A stretch of DNA of 64,000 nucleotides from Prochlorococcus sp. AG-402-K16 (GTDB taxonomy: Bacteria; Cyanobacteriota; Cyanobacteriia; PCC-6307; Cyanobiaceae): NCBI GenBank assembly GCA_003216795.1, contig QCIH01000001.1, forward strand, positions 186,001 through 250,000, in the 5' to 3' direction. The position numbers and the translations under genes were made by a program. This document shows positions 10,465 to 21,130 of the stretch, in pieces (position 1 is the first letter of the stretch; each line of letters opens with the position of its first letter). Under the pieces are notes generated by a model that saw only the letters and a list, made by a program, of their open reading frames with translations, was not told where the DNA came from and searched no databases.

Positions 10465-11724
10465 ATGAAGTTATCTAATATTCAACAATATAGTGTTGTA
10501 ACAGCTAACTATTGGGCGTTCACGCTTACTGACGGCGCATTAAGATTATTAGTTGTTGGTCACTTTCATGAGCTAGGTTACACAACTCTACAAATTGCTT
10601 TACTTTTCCTTTTTTATGAGTTTTTTGGAATAATTACTAATTTATATGGTGGTTGGATAGGAGCAAGATATGGTTTAAGGCTTACTTTATGGATTGGGAC
10701 TATCCTTCAAATCATTGCTCTTTTCATGCTTATTCCAGTTAAGGAGGATTGGCCAGTAATATTTAGTGTCGTATACGTTATGGTTGCTCAAGCAGTCAGT
10801 GGGATAGCAAAAGATTTAAACAAAATGAGTGCTAAAAGTGCTGTTAAGACAGTTGTTCCAGAAACAAGTAATGGTAATGATACTGGCCAAAAACAACTTT
10901 TTAAATGGGTTGCTATTTTAACTGGATCTAAAAATGCTCTTAAGGGAGTTGGGTTCTTCTTGGGTGGACTTTTATATAAGTTATTTGGATTCAATAATGC
11001 TGTAGGAATTATGGGTTTTGGACTCTGCATAGCCTTTTTATTGACATTAATTTTGCCTAGAGAAATTGGTAAGATGAAAACCAAACCAGCTTTTAATGAT
11101 CTTTTTTCAAAATCAAATGCAATAAATATTCTTTCAGCAGCAAGATTCTTTCTTTTTGGAGCAAGAGATGTTTGGTTTGTTGTAGCTCTTCCAGTATTCC
11201 TAGATATGGCATTTGGTTGGGACTACATGGAAATAGGATTATTTCTTGGGGCCTGGGTAATAGGTTATGGAATTGTTCAGGCTTCGGCTCCAGCAATTAG
11301 AAAGATGTGGGGCCAGAAAGAAAGTCCAGATCGTAAAGCTATCCAATTTTGGAGTGCCGTATTAATGGTCATACCTTCTTTGATAGGAGTCGCATTATGG
11401 AGAGAAAGTTCTCCATCGATAGCAATAATTTTAGGACTTACTATTTTTGGATTTGTTTTTGCAATGAATTCCTCCACACATTCTTATATGATTTTGGCCT
11501 ACTCTGATAATGAAAAAGTCAGTTTAAATGTTGGCTTCTATTACATGGCAAATGCTGCTGGAAGACTAGTTGGAACATTACTATCTGGCTTACTATTTAT
11601 GATTGGGAGAAATCCGAGTATTGGTCTTCAATATTGTCTTTATTTTTCATCACTTCTAATATTATTATCTTGGATTTCGAGTCTTAAATTACCATCAATC
11701 AAACAAAGCTTATCATCACCATAA
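10465..11724 (+). CDS. arsJ: MFS organoarsenical efflux permease ArsJ
   Basis: 12-TM MFS next to gap; NYWAFTLTDGALRLLVVGHFHELGYTTLQIALLFLFYEFFGIITNL. Confidence 0.8.
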   Translation: MKLSNIQQYSVVTANYWAFTLTDGALRLLVVGHFHELGYTTLQIALLFLFYEFFGIITNLYGGWIGARYGLRLTLWIGTILQIIALFMLIPVKEDWPVIFSVVYVMVAQAVSGIAKDLNKMSAKSAVKTVVPETSNGNDTGQKQLFKWVAILTGSKNALKGVGFFLGGLLYKLFGFNNAVGIMGFGLCIAFLLTLILPREIGKMKTKPAFNDLFSKSNAINILSAARFFLFGARDVWFVVALPVFLDMAFGWDYMEIGLFLGAWVIGYGIVQASAPAIRKMWGQKESPDRKAIQFWSAVLMVIPSLIGVALWRESSPSIAIILGLTIFGFVFAMNSSTHSYMILAYSDNEKVSLNVGFYYMANAAGRLVGTLLSGLLFMIGRNPSIGLQYCLYFSSLLILLSWISSLKLPSIKQSLSSP

Positions 11725-11754
11725 AAACTAATTTTTAGAAATTAGAGTATTTAA

Positions 11755-12981
11755 ATGGCAAAAATATCCTTAATTGAACTTGCAAAAATTTTTCTAAAAA
11801 TTGGTATTTTCAGTTTTGGAGGACCATATGCTCATATTTCTTTATTCGAAGATGAACTTATAAATAATAAAAAACTAATCTCTACCCAATCTTTTGAAAA
11901 AGGTATTGGTTTATGTCAATTGCTTCCAGGGCCAATATCCACTCAATTAGCAATATATATAGGTCTTAAAATTAATGGTTATCTTGGTGGATTGATATCC
12001 GGTATATGTTTCATTATCCCAGGATTCATTTCGGTATTAGTTCTTAGCTTTTTTTGGCAAATTTATTCTGGATCAAAATTTCTAAGTGATTTAATTTATT
12101 TTAATCCTCCTATTATTGCAGGAATAATTTTTTCATTCTCATTAGTTCTATTAAAAAAAAGATTAAAGTTTGATCGAATATTATTCTCTAGCTCAATATT
12201 ATTTCTACTTATATTTGCCAAATATAATAGTATTCAATTTCCACTAATTACAATACTTACTATTGCAGGATTGATAAATATATTTTTAAAGAAATTCAAA
12301 GATATTTTTTATAGCTTGGTCCCTTTATCTATATTTTCAACAACCTCATTTTTGAGTAGTACACTCTTTTTAGATATTTTTAAGTTCTATAATTTTTTGA
12401 AGGATTCTTTAAACTCAAAATTTTTAATAAATTACCTTAATCTATTTTTATTATTTTTCAAATCGGGACTTTTTATATTTGGAGGCGGATTAGTAATTAT
12501 TCCTTTAATGAGTGATTATGTTATCTCGCAAGGATGGTTAACAAATAATGAATTTATTGATGGCATAATGATTGGCCAGATAACACCTGGTCCTGTCTTA
12601 TTAACTACAAGTTTTATTGGATATAAAGCAGGTTTTTCAATTGGAGGTATTAATGAGGCTTTAAAATATTCATTTATATCAACGTTTGCAATATTTTTAC
12701 CAAGTTTTATTTTGATTTTTGTTTTTGGGAAAGGCTTCATAAAAAACAGATTTAAATCTATTAATTACTTTATCGAAGGAGTAATCAATACAATTCCAGG
12801 AGCAGTTATTTTCTCTGGCTTTAATTTAATTGAAGATAGTTTTTCATCAAAATACTTTTTAATTAGCTCTATTTTTATAGTTTTAATCTCCACACTATTA
12901 TCTTTTTTAAAAGTAGTTCCCACCTACATACTTATTCTTTTTTCTTTAATATTAGGTTTATCAAAATATTTGTTTGCATAA
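11755..12981 (+). CDS. chrA: ChrA-type chromate/anion transporter
   Basis: Two ChrA halves: [17 protein letters not shown] and [18 protein letters not shown] ... GQITPGPV. Confidence 0.85.
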   Translation: MAKISLIELAKIFLKIGIFSFGGPYAHISLFEDELINNKKLISTQSFEKGIGLCQLLPGPISTQLAIYIGLKINGYLGGLISGICFIIPGFISVLVLSFFWQIYSGSKFLSDLIYFNPPIIAGIIFSFSLVLLKKRLKFDRILFSSSILFLLIFAKYNSIQFPLITILTIAGLINIFLKKFKDIFYSLVPLSIFSTTSFLSSTLFLDIFKFYNFLKDSLNSKFLINYLNLFLLFFKSGLFIFGGGLVIIPLMSDYVISQGWLTNNEFIDGIMIGQITPGPVLLTTSFIGYKAGFSIGGINEALKYSFISTFAIFLPSFILIFVFGKGFIKNRFKSINYFIEGVINTIPGAVIFSGFNLIEDSFSSKYFLISSIFIVLISTLLSFLKVVPTYILILFSLILGLSKYLFA

Positions 12982-13016
12982 AAAAGGAGGAAATAAATTC
13001 CTCCTTTTAAATATTG
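12980..13016. terminator. Bidirectional terminator
   Basis: aaaaaaggaggaaataaattcctcctttt hairpin between convergent genes. Confidence 0.65.
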
Positions 13017-13025
13017 TCTTACGGT

Positions 13026-14021
13026 TTATTTACCGATTCTTTTTACCGCAGCTCTTGACTTCTCAAGAATATCTCCTTTTAAGGGGACAAATCCAAGAGA
13101 TGGAGCTTTATCTTGATACTCATCACTTAACAATGTATTAAAGGCTTGTTTAATAGCTTTAGTATTTCTACCATTACCTTCTTCATAAGCAAGTATCCAT
13201 GTTAATGAAGCTATAGGATATGCTCCTTTTGCTGTTGGATTAGGATTTTTACCAGCAAGATTTTCATCTAAAGTAATACCATTGAGAGCTTTAGCTCCTG
13301 CCTCAACTGTAGGCTTTACATATTCTCCAGAAAGATTCTGAAGTGCTGCAGCTTTCACATTACCTTTAATGTATGACTGGTTAACATAACCAATTGCACC
13401 AGGAGTATTTTGAATAACACCTGCCACACCTGAATTACCTTTTGCTCCAACACCTGCCGGCCATTTTACAGACTTACCTGTGCCCAATGTCCAGGTTTTT
13501 GAAAACGCTTCCATAGAGTTTGTAAAGGCTTTAGTTGTCCCTGATCCATCAGAACGATGGGTCCAAGTCAATTTCCCTGGTTTACAACCTAATTCTTTCC
13601 AATCCTTAATCATTCCCATAGCAACTTGTACTGCTTTCTCTTGGGAAAGTTTCAAATCACATTCGTAGTTATAACCAAATGCAATAGTACCTCCAACCAT
13701 AGGTATCTGAACTAATCCTCTAGTAACTTTTGCTATATCTTTATCTTTCATGGGATCATCAGACGCACCAAAGTTTACAGTCTGATCAATAAATGCTTTT
13801 CTTCCAGAACCCGAACCAACAGCTTGATAATTAACTCTTGGGCCGCCAGTTTTTGCTAGATCAAAAAACCATCGAGTGTAGATTTTGGCAGGAAATGATG
13901 CTCCAGCACCACTTAATCTTGTTCTAGCAGAAACACTTGTACCAGGAACACTTGTACCAGCAGCAATGGCTACTGCAGAAGTAAAGACCAAAGCTTTCTT
14001 AGCTATGTTCATTGATTTCAT
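13026..14021 (-). CDS. pstS: Phosphate ABC transporter substrate-binding protein
   Basis: GAGASFPAKIYTRWF, HRSDGSGTTKAFTN, GAIGYVNQSYI. Confidence 0.92.
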   Translation of the reverse strand: MKSMNIAKKALVFTSAVAIAAGTSVPGTSVSARTRLSGAGASFPAKIYTRWFFDLAKTGGPRVNYQAVGSGSGRKAFIDQTVNFGASDDPMKDKDIAKVTRGLVQIPMVGGTIAFGYNYECDLKLSQEKAVQVAMGMIKDWKELGCKPGKLTWTHRSDGSGTTKAFTNSMEAFSKTWTLGTGKSVKWPAGVGAKGNSGVAGVIQNTPGAIGYVNQSYIKGNVKAAALQNLSGEYVKPTVEAGAKALNGITLDENLAGKNPNPTAKGAYPIASLTWILAYEEGNGRNTKAIKQAFNTLLSDEYQDKAPSLGFVPLKGDILEKSRAAVKRIGK

Positions 14022-14291
14022 GAATTAACGAAAGACAACATCTTTATAGCACTTAATTTGAACACAAATTCTATCTAAATTAAAAGTTTATCTTTTAATT
14101 AATTAGTTCTTAACCCTCATTTAAACTAAATCTTGATTAGAGCTTTTTTCGTTTGGTTTTGAAAATATTTAAAAATAAACTTAGGTTGATTTTTAACATT
14201 TATACAAAAAATCATGAAAAATATGTAATTTTTTTTTCTCAATTTAAGGGTAGTTTAAGGTCTATTTAAATCTTTCTTTTTGACTTTATTT

Positions 14292-14309
14292 CTTACCCGT
14301 TTCTTAACC
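14292..14309 (+). promoter_or_regulatory. Candidate Pho box upstream of porin
   Basis: CTTACCC-gttt-CTTAACC direct repeat, period 11. Confidence 0.5.
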
Positions 14310-14350
14310 TTAATCCGTTCTCATAAATATGGATTTATATCCATTTTTAC

Positions 14351-15691
14351 GTGTTGAGGTTCATGAAACTTTTTCAAAAATTAATTGCTGCTCCTGCCTT
14401 AATTTCTTTGGCATCAGGTTTCGCAATAAACGCAGCTGAGATCAATTCAACAGATCTTAGTGATTATTCAAATTCTAATGATTTAGTATCTTTAGGCGAT
14501 TTTAAATCAGATACTTTATTCCCAGGAGATTGGGCTTACGATTCATTAAAGGATCTTACAAATAGTCCAAAATTCAATGGAAACTCAGTCTCTCGTTTAG
14601 AAGCTGCTGCTGAATTAAGTAATCTAATTGCAGGTGGTGAAGGCTTAATGAACGGCGCTGCAATTGACAGGTTAAGTGATGAGCTTGGTTCTGAGTTGGC
14701 AATTATGAAAGGAAGAGTGGATGGCCTTGAAGCTCGTGTTAATGGAATTGAAGCTGGCAGTTTCTCAGAAACTACTACTTTTAAAGGTGTAGGTGAATTC
14801 TTGATCGGTGCCTCCAGTAATGGTGGTACTGATAGTGATGAAGCTGTTATGGCTCACTATCATTACTCATTCGATTTAAATACATCTTTTACTGGTGAAG
14901 ACAAATTAAACGTTGAGATATCATCAGGGAACCAAATCACTTCTGCAAACAGTGATACTGGGAGGACTGTAGGTGAAGTTCTCGATTTCGGAGAGCCCGC
15001 ATCAGATGCTTTAAGAATCGAAGATATTAACTACACTTTCCCTGTAGGAGAATGGAAATTATCCGTTGGTGAGTCAATGGATGCTTCCAAAAACTGGCCA
15101 AATGCCTGTGCAGTAAACAACATCGTTGATGCATTAGGAGATTGTGGAGCTGCAAACTCTGTTGATCTATCAGGAGATATTTCTTTTAGTGCTGGCAGAA
15201 GTTTTGGAGATGGATGGGATGTAGGTATCGGAGTTTCAGCAAATGATGGTGAAACTACAAAAGGTATGTTCACTAAGGAAGGAGCTGATTACTACGGGGC
15301 TGCTCTCGGATACTCATCAGATAATTATGCTGTAACTCTTGCTTACTCTGATAAAGATAATGCTTCATACTGGGGGGCTACAGCTGCTTATACTCCAGAT
15401 GGGTTCCCAACAATAAGCGGTGGTGTTGAATTTGGAAATCCTGAATCATCTTCAGAAAATACTACTCAATATGTAGTAGGTCTCTCTTCCGATCTTGGTG
15501 AGGGTAACCTATCAGCATCATTGGGAACAAAATCTGGTTACACGGATTCACAAACAGAGCTATACGCTTACGACGTTAGTTACTCTTATCCATTAAACGA
15601 TGCTATGACTATTACTCCATTTGTTTATGTTGTTGAGCAAACCGGTGATGATGATACTGGGATTGGTGTAATTACATCATTCAAATTCTAA
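14351..15691 (+). CDS. phoE: Cyanobacterial porin (SLH/OprB-like), phosphate-associated
   Basis: SLH-like N-terminus DWAYDSLKDLTN, coiled region, beta-barrel C-terminus ending ITSFKF; next to pstS. Confidence 0.75.
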   Translation: MLRFMKLFQKLIAAPALISLASGFAINAAEINSTDLSDYSNSNDLVSLGDFKSDTLFPGDWAYDSLKDLTNSPKFNGNSVSRLEAAAELSNLIAGGEGLMNGAAIDRLSDELGSELAIMKGRVDGLEARVNGIEAGSFSETTTFKGVGEFLIGASSNGGTDSDEAVMAHYHYSFDLNTSFTGEDKLNVEISSGNQITSANSDTGRTVGEVLDFGEPASDALRIEDINYTFPVGEWKLSVGESMDASKNWPNACAVNNIVDALGDCGAANSVDLSGDISFSAGRSFGDGWDVGIGVSANDGETTKGMFTKEGADYYGAALGYSSDNYAVTLAYSDKDNASYWGATAAYTPDGFPTISGGVEFGNPESSSENTTQYVVGLSSDLGEGNLSASLGTKSGYTDSQTELYAYDVSYSYPLNDAMTITPFVYVVEQTGDDDTGIGVITSFKF

Positions 15692-15710
15692 TCAGAATTA
15701 CAATGTTCAA

Positions 15711-15740
15711 AAGACCTCCAGATTGGAGGTCTTTTTTTTT
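15711..15740. terminator. Rho-independent terminator
   Basis: AAGACCTCCAGATTGGAGGTCTTTTTTTTT. Confidence 0.85.
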
Positions 15741-15744
15741 CATC

Positions 15745-16896
15745 CTATAAATCTGTATTAAGACAAGGAAAGATAGTTTCAAAAATTGCTCCACCATCCT
15801 TATGATTAAAAGCCTTTATAAAACCTTTATTGTTGTTGATTATTTTTTTTGTTATTGAAAGACCTAAACCACTACCACTTTTCTTGAATTTTGTCCTTGA
15901 TGGATCACCTCTATAAAAACGAGAGAAAATATCATTAAATTCATTTTCTTCTAATCCAATACCTTTATCTCTAACTCTTATAACAACAGAGCTATCTCTT
16001 TTAAAAATTTCAATTTGAATTTCTTCATTAGCTGGGGAATAACGAATAGCATTGTCCAAAATATTTATAAAAGCTCTTTTTAAATTTTCAATATCACCAG
16101 ATATAAAATATTTTGTTGGTATCAGTAATTTTATTTTTACATCTTTTTTTTCTGCAAGTGGTTTTATGGTTTGCCAAGATTCCATAACTAAATCTGAAAT
16201 AGATACTTTTTTATTTTCTTGAAAAGCGTCGTTACTTTCTAGCTTAGAAAGTTCTAAAGTTTCTTCGACCATTTTTCTTAATCTTTTAGATTCTTTCTTA
16301 AGTCTTTTAACAAGATATCTATCTTTCTTTGATACTACTGCCTCCAGTCTTTCGCCTATCAAAATAAGAGATGTAAGAGGTGTTTTCAGTTCATGAGACA
16401 CATCATTGATTAATTGATTCTGTCTTTTTTTTATGGATTCAATTGATAATTTACTCTCCAACAATATTAAATAATTTTTTTTCCTTGCTCTAACAATATT
16501 TACAGAAATGGGTTCCCCCGAAAAAATGCAATCTAGGCTGATTGGGAAATCTTTTTTTCTTGAATATAAAATCTTATTTCTTAGTACTTCGAGCTCATTA
16601 ATATCATTAATTGCTTTTCCAATAACATCTTTATATTTAATAAACTTAATGAGAGATAAACCTTTCTGATTGATAAATTTTATTGTTAGATCAGATGACA
16701 AAATCATCCATCCTTGAGATGAATAATCTAACCAAGATAAAATTTGCTGTGGTTTAACTTTATCAAATGGAAAATCAAAAATTTGTTGGTTCTTAGTTAA
16801 TTCAATATTTTTATTATTTTTTGAAAATCCTTTAACCTTGGTTTTCCATTTCTCATAAAAGAAAGTTAATACCTCTTGTAGCGTTTTCATTTTCAT
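15745..16896 (-). CDS. phoR: Phosphate sensor histidine kinase
   Basis: DVSHELKTPLTSLILIGERLE, DNAIRYSP, GSGLGLSITKKII; overlaps phoB. Confidence 0.85.
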   Translation of the reverse strand: MKMKTLQEVLTFFYEKWKTKVKGFSKNNKNIELTKNQQIFDFPFDKVKPQQILSWLDYSSQGWMILSSDLTIKFINQKGLSLIKFIKYKDVIGKAINDINELEVLRNKILYSRKKDFPISLDCIFSGEPISVNIVRARKKNYLILLESKLSIESIKKRQNQLINDVSHELKTPLTSLILIGERLEAVVSKKDRYLVKRLKKESKRLRKMVEETLELSKLESNDAFQENKKVSISDLVMESWQTIKPLAEKKDVKIKLLIPTKYFISGDIENLKRAFINILDNAIRYSPANEEIQIEIFKRDSSVVIRVRDKGIGLEENEFNDIFSRFYRGDPSRTKFKKSGSGLGLSITKKIINNNKGFIKAFNHKDGGAIFETIFPCLNTDL

Positions 16897-17636
16897 CCAA
16901 ACTTATATCCAAAGCCTCTAACAGTTTTAAGAAACTTTGGAGCTGAGGGATCTTCTTCTAATTTCTCTCTGAGCCACCTAACATGCACATCTACAGTTTT
17001 AGTATCACCGATAAAATCAATTTCCCATATTTTTTCAAGTATTAAATCTCTTGACCATACCCTTTTAGGATTTTTCATAAATAATTCTAATAATTTAAAT
17101 TCTTTTGGAGATAATGTTATTTCTCTATCGAAAGAAGTTACTCTGCATTCTTCTAAAAACATTTTTATATGATTAAACTCTATGACGGTTTTTGAGTTTT
17201 CTAAACTTTTTTTATTACGTTTAGATCTTCTTATTAAGGCTCTTGATCTAGCAATTAATTCATTTAAACCAAAAGGTTTTGTTAAATAATCATCTGCACC
17301 AACCTCTAAACCAAGAACCCTGTCTGATTCATTATCTTTAGCACTCAAAATTAGTATGGGTGTATAATTTTCTTCATTTCTTATTTTTCTGCATAACTCT
17401 AATCCATTTAACCCTGGCAACATTAAATCGAGAATTATTAGGTCAACATCATTTTTAGTATTTTCGCCAATAAAATCTGAAGCACTTAAACCGTCTTTAA
17501 AAGTTAAAACTTCAAAACCTTCGCCTTTCAATGATTCACTTACTGTCAGCCTAATACTCTTATCATCCTCTACAAGAAGAATTTTTGAGCCCTGCAAACT
17601 TTTATGATCTTTAATAGTCATTTGAAAACCCAACAA
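16893..17636 (-). CDS. phoB: Phosphate response regulator
   Basis: Receiver (DLIILDLMLPGLNGLELC) and winged-helix DNA-binding domain. Confidence 0.88.
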   Translation of the reverse strand: MLGFQMTIKDHKSLQGSKILLVEDDKSIRLTVSESLKGEGFEVLTFKDGLSASDFIGENTKNDVDLIILDLMLPGLNGLELCRKIRNEENYTPILILSAKDNESDRVLGLEVGADDYLTKPFGLNELIARSRALIRRSKRNKKSLENSKTVIEFNHIKMFLEECRVTSFDREITLSPKEFKLLELFMKNPKRVWSRDLILEKIWEIDFIGDTKTVDVHVRWLREKLEEDPSAPKFLKTVRGFGYKFG

Positions 17637-17837
17637 ATTAATTTTATATAATCAAATTTATTTGATGTAATTATTTCATAATTAATTTACATTGAATTAT
17701 TATTTTTTTCATTAAATCTTATTTCCTTTTTAATTTTCCCTTAAACCCTTTTATCTAAATTTAGATTGTCTCTTTAATCTTCCTCACACATAATTTTAAA
17801 GAGACAAATTTATTGAATTTAATAATAGATATTAAAA

Positions 17838-18005
17838 CTAATATCCCATAGAAGCATAATAATAATCGTCATCTTCATCTATATTTGTCACTACCCATTC
17901 TGGCGGAAAGTCACCAATTTTTACGTATTGATAAAGCTTATCAACATCTGGATCGTAATAAGTATCATTAATTTTTGGATCTTTGATTACTTTGCTTGGA
18001 TGCAT
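17838..18005 (-). CDS. Small acidic hypothetical protein (55 aa)
   Basis: Read directly: MHPSKVIKDPKINDTYYDPDVDKLYQYVKIGDFPPEWVVTNIDEDDDYYYASMGY*. Confidence 0.4.
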   Translation of the reverse strand: MHPSKVIKDPKINDTYYDPDVDKLYQYVKIGDFPPEWVVTNIDEDDDYYYASMGY

Positions 18006-18461
18006 AATAAAAAATATTTCTACTCTTTTTTTATAGATTATTTAGTTTAAAGCAGCTTTAAATCTCATTTAAATATTTTCATTTGATCTAGTTGACCCAA
18101 GACTAATTTAACTTGTAATTAGTCATGATTGTTTTAATTAATTTAATCAAAAATATTTTTAACTTCCACTTAATAAAATTGCCTTATTGGATTCTGTGGA
18201 GTAAAGCCTGTAAAGGTAACTGAATTTTCTCCGGTAAAAGGCTCCAAACCAAATACTCGAGATCGATGGATTAAGAAAGTTTTTCAACTAGGACTTAAAG
18301 GTAAGTGAGAATAATTAAAGTGAAAAGAGTAGAAAGTAAGTTACAAGATTCAGTAAAAGAATCTTCTATTAGATAAAAAAAGGAAGTGGAGGAGCTTTCT
18401 TATTAGTGAAGTAATCACAATTAGGACTAACTCTTTTTAAGTTGTCTAAGTATTAAGCGTT

Positions 18462-19259
18462 TCATTTATTTCCATTTAATACGGATTTGACATCACTTTG
18501 AAAGTTTTCTGCATTTTCAATCTCTTGAGATCGTATATCACCCTTCCCAAAAAATGCCCAACGAGGGTGTGGAATTTCAAGTGCTCGTTGCGTATTTTTT
18601 CTATTATCTATTCGATCAAACCATGCTTTTAAATTAGGTAGACCATCAATAGGGACATTTGCCCAATAATAAGTTCTTGCCCAAGGATAAGTAGCAATAT
18701 CAGCAATTGTAAATTCGTTACTGACGATAAATTCATGTGATGCAAGTTGTTTATCAAGCACTTCAAATAAACGACGACTTTCATCTACATAACGCTTTAT
18801 AGAAAACTGATTATTCTCGCCATTTAAAGCAGCAATCCTTTGAAAATACATCGCTTGACCCATCATTGGACCTATTCCACCAACTTGAAACATCAACCAT
18901 TGCATTGTTATAGATTTTTCATTGGCATTCCTAGGTAAGAACTTATTATATTTTTCGGCGAGATACCATAAAATTGCTCCACTCTCGAAAACTCGGAAAT
19001 CATTATTTGAACGATCAATAATAGAAGGGATTCTTCCATTGGGATTTATATTTTTGATGTAATCTTTATCCTTCTGTTCGTTCTTAGAAAAATCAACATA
19101 CGTAAGATCATATTCAATGCCTGCTTCCTCAAGAAAGATTACTGGTTTCCATCCATTCATAGTTGGAGCAGTATAAAGATGTATATCTTTTTGAGAAGTT
19201 TCCTCTACTTTTTTTGCAGGTTCTTTCATTAAAAATCTTCTCATCATAAGAGTTTGCAT
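18462..19259 (-). CDS. Glutathione S-transferase-like protein (start probably M at ~19229)
   Basis: LYTAPTMNGWKPVIFLEEAGIEYDLTYVDFSKNEQKDKDYIKNINPNGRIPSIID. Confidence 0.8.
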   Translation of the reverse strand: MQTLMMRRFLMKEPAKKVEETSQKDIHLYTAPTMNGWKPVIFLEEAGIEYDLTYVDFSKNEQKDKDYIKNINPNGRIPSIIDRSNNDFRVFESGAILWYLAEKYNKFLPRNANEKSITMQWLMFQVGGIGPMMGQAMYFQRIAALNGENNQFSIKRYVDESRRLFEVLDKQLASHEFIVSNEFTIADIATYPWARTYYWANVPIDGLPNLKAWFDRIDNRKNTQRALEIPHPRWAFFGKGDIRSQEIENAENFQSDVKSVLNGNK

Positions 19260-19364
19260 TAACTATAGTTGGTAATGAGAGGACTGCTAATAAAGGAATT
19301 AAAAATCTTTTTCTCACAAAAAAAAGGAGCTAATTGCCCTTTATTGTAGATCGACTGTCAATAA

Positions 19365-20753
19365 TTAAACCGCTTGAAGTTCTCTAGCTTTTATAAATGC
19401 TTTTTTAGTAGTTGTAGTTTTAGCATAATCATACGATTCAAGATGTGTTCTTAATGTATGCCCCATTGCATCAGCAACACTTCCCGCATCAATTCCTAAT
19501 TGATGACCTCTTAATGAATAAGAATGTCTAAAGCTATAACAACCAAGACTTTCACCCCTTTTAGCCATTAATGCTTTAAGAGAAATCCAACCCGCTTTCT
19601 GTTTTAACCATTTACCCATCTGATCACCAACACCCTCAACAGTTTTGCAATCTGGCATACATTGATAGGGAAGTTCTAATAGACCCGCTTTGTACAATCT
19701 GACTACTTCTTCATAATGAACATTGCCATCATTATCAACTAAATAAAGAGGTTCTAATATTCTTGGTTTTGTTACGCCCTGACCCGATCTTTTTTCATAC
19801 ATACACCAAAGTTCATCTTTTCTCTTTTTATAAACCAAGTGTCTTAACTCAATAGGTCGTAAACCAAAAACAGCACAAAGCTTCATTGCATTAACCCATT
19901 TTTTAGCAGCGATTATGTGATGCGGTTGCCCTATTTCTGTTGGTAGAGAATTTATTAAATTAACAAACTCTTGATCTTCTATTGATGCTTTTTTATTTTT
20001 AGCTTTTTTAGCTTTTTCAGATGGTCTTCCAATGTATTCTCTTAAGTCATCTGGTGGAAGCCAATGATTAGGATAAGTTTTCTTAGTAACGCAATATTTT
20101 AAAAAAGAAGCAAGATTTCTCACTCTTTGTTCTCTAGCTCTACCACCAAGTTCATAAGTTAATGGTTTTGGTGCAATATTATTTCTTGCCATAAAGTCAG
20201 TAACCTTTTCAATTCCATTTTTTGCACAAATTTCTAATAATTTATCTGCATTTATTGGAGCATCTTTGGTTTTTAATAAGTTAACTGCATAATCAATGAC
20301 AGGTTCATACTCTTTAGTCCAAGTTATATCTTTAATACCAGTTCCCATCTCTTTTTTATATTTTTCAAAATCTTCTTTAGCACCAACCCAATCATGAGAA
20401 TAAGTTAATTTAGGAGCTAATCCCGCACATACAGCAACAGCAGAATCAAAATCACCGCCATTATTAGCCATCTCTACATAGATATTCCTAACCCGCGTAA
20501 TAATATCTCCCATGTCTTGGGCAGAGTAAGAAAAAGGAATATTATTTTTCATAAGCTGTGCAGATCTCATCCCTTCACCAGTTCTGACCTCTAATCTTGC
20601 AAGTCCTCTATGTTCTCTAACAGTCCAACCCTTTGCAGTAGAAGACCTAATGGCCATCTTAAAACCATTTACCCATGCTTCATTATTTTTAAGTTTGGGC
20701 ATTAATTTGCGTACATATATGCACAATGTACGCAACTTGTACGCAAAATGCAA
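19365..20753 (-). CDS. Tyrosine recombinase/integrase of element A (start probably 20702)
   Basis: FGLRPIELRHL, SLGCYSFRHSYSLRGHQLGI, MGHTLRTHLESYDYA catalytic motifs; next to tRNA. Confidence 0.85.
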   Translation of the reverse strand: MHFAYKLRTLCIYVRKLMPKLKNNEAWVNGFKMAIRSSTAKGWTVREHRGLARLEVRTGEGMRSAQLMKNNIPFSYSAQDMGDIITRVRNIYVEMANNGGDFDSAVAVCAGLAPKLTYSHDWVGAKEDFEKYKKEMGTGIKDITWTKEYEPVIDYAVNLLKTKDAPINADKLLEICAKNGIEKVTDFMARNNIAPKPLTYELGGRAREQRVRNLASFLKYCVTKKTYPNHWLPPDDLREYIGRPSEKAKKAKNKKASIEDQEFVNLINSLPTEIGQPHHIIAAKKWVNAMKLCAVFGLRPIELRHLVYKKRKDELWCMYEKRSGQGVTKPRILEPLYLVDNDGNVHYEEVVRLYKAGLLELPYQCMPDCKTVEGVGDQMGKWLKQKAGWISLKALMAKRGESLGCYSFRHSYSLRGHQLGIDAGSVADAMGHTLRTHLESYDYAKTTTTKKAFIKARELQAV

Positions 20754-20915
20754 CCTAAGAGTGTCTTCGGGTTATAACAAAGGTTGACTAGATATTGCAC
20801 TAAATCCATTGACACTATTATAATCTAAGTAAGTAAAACGCTTGTTATTACTGCAAAAATTCTTTTTGTGACTATGTTTACTAACATCCCTGTAATAGAT
20901 TAGAATGATGTTTAG

Positions 20916-20989
20916 CGGGGCGTGGCGCAGCTTGGTAGCGCGGGTGCTTTGGGAGCACTAGGTCGCAGGTTCGAATCCTGTCGCCCCGA
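20916..20989 (+). tRNA. tRNA-Pro (anticodon TGG), intact
   Basis: CGGGGCG acceptor pairs with CGCCCCG; anticodon loop TTTGGGA; T-arm GCAGGTTCGAATCCTGT. Confidence 0.95.
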
Positions 20990-21013
20990 CTCAATCAAAT
21001 CCAAGTCATACTA

Positions 21014-21038
21014 GCGAGTTACCCAGACTCGCTTTTTT
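21014..21038 (+). terminator. Terminator downstream of tRNA-Pro
   Basis: GCGAGTtacccagACTCGCTTTTTT; homologous hairpins after remnants 33964 and 38392. Confidence 0.75.
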
Positions 21039-21130
21039 ATTATTTGTTGTCTCATATTAAGAAAAGGTAGCTAGAGGGGTAGCTAGCAAACAGTTCATGC
21101 GGTCATCACTTACTTATCTAGTGCCTTCTA

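Larger units (their letters stand above)
4696..20958. mobile_element. Element A: tRNA-Pro-integrated tycheposon-like element with integrase, VapE-like helicase and phosphate/arsenate cargo
   Basis: tRNA half at left, intact tRNA at right, tyrosine recombinase next to right end, paired TGTACGCA repeats at 4756-4773 and 20727-20746. Confidence 0.7.

Noticed and set aside
10788-11477. Antisense ORFs in arsJ (10788, 11093, 11277)
   Set aside because: Antisense to a clear MFS gene with no domain signal
19129-19317. 62-aa ORF with MRKRFLIPLLAVLSLPTIVNA leader as a functional gene
   Set aside because: Frame overlaps GST start and becomes nonsense after the leader; treated as a leader remnant
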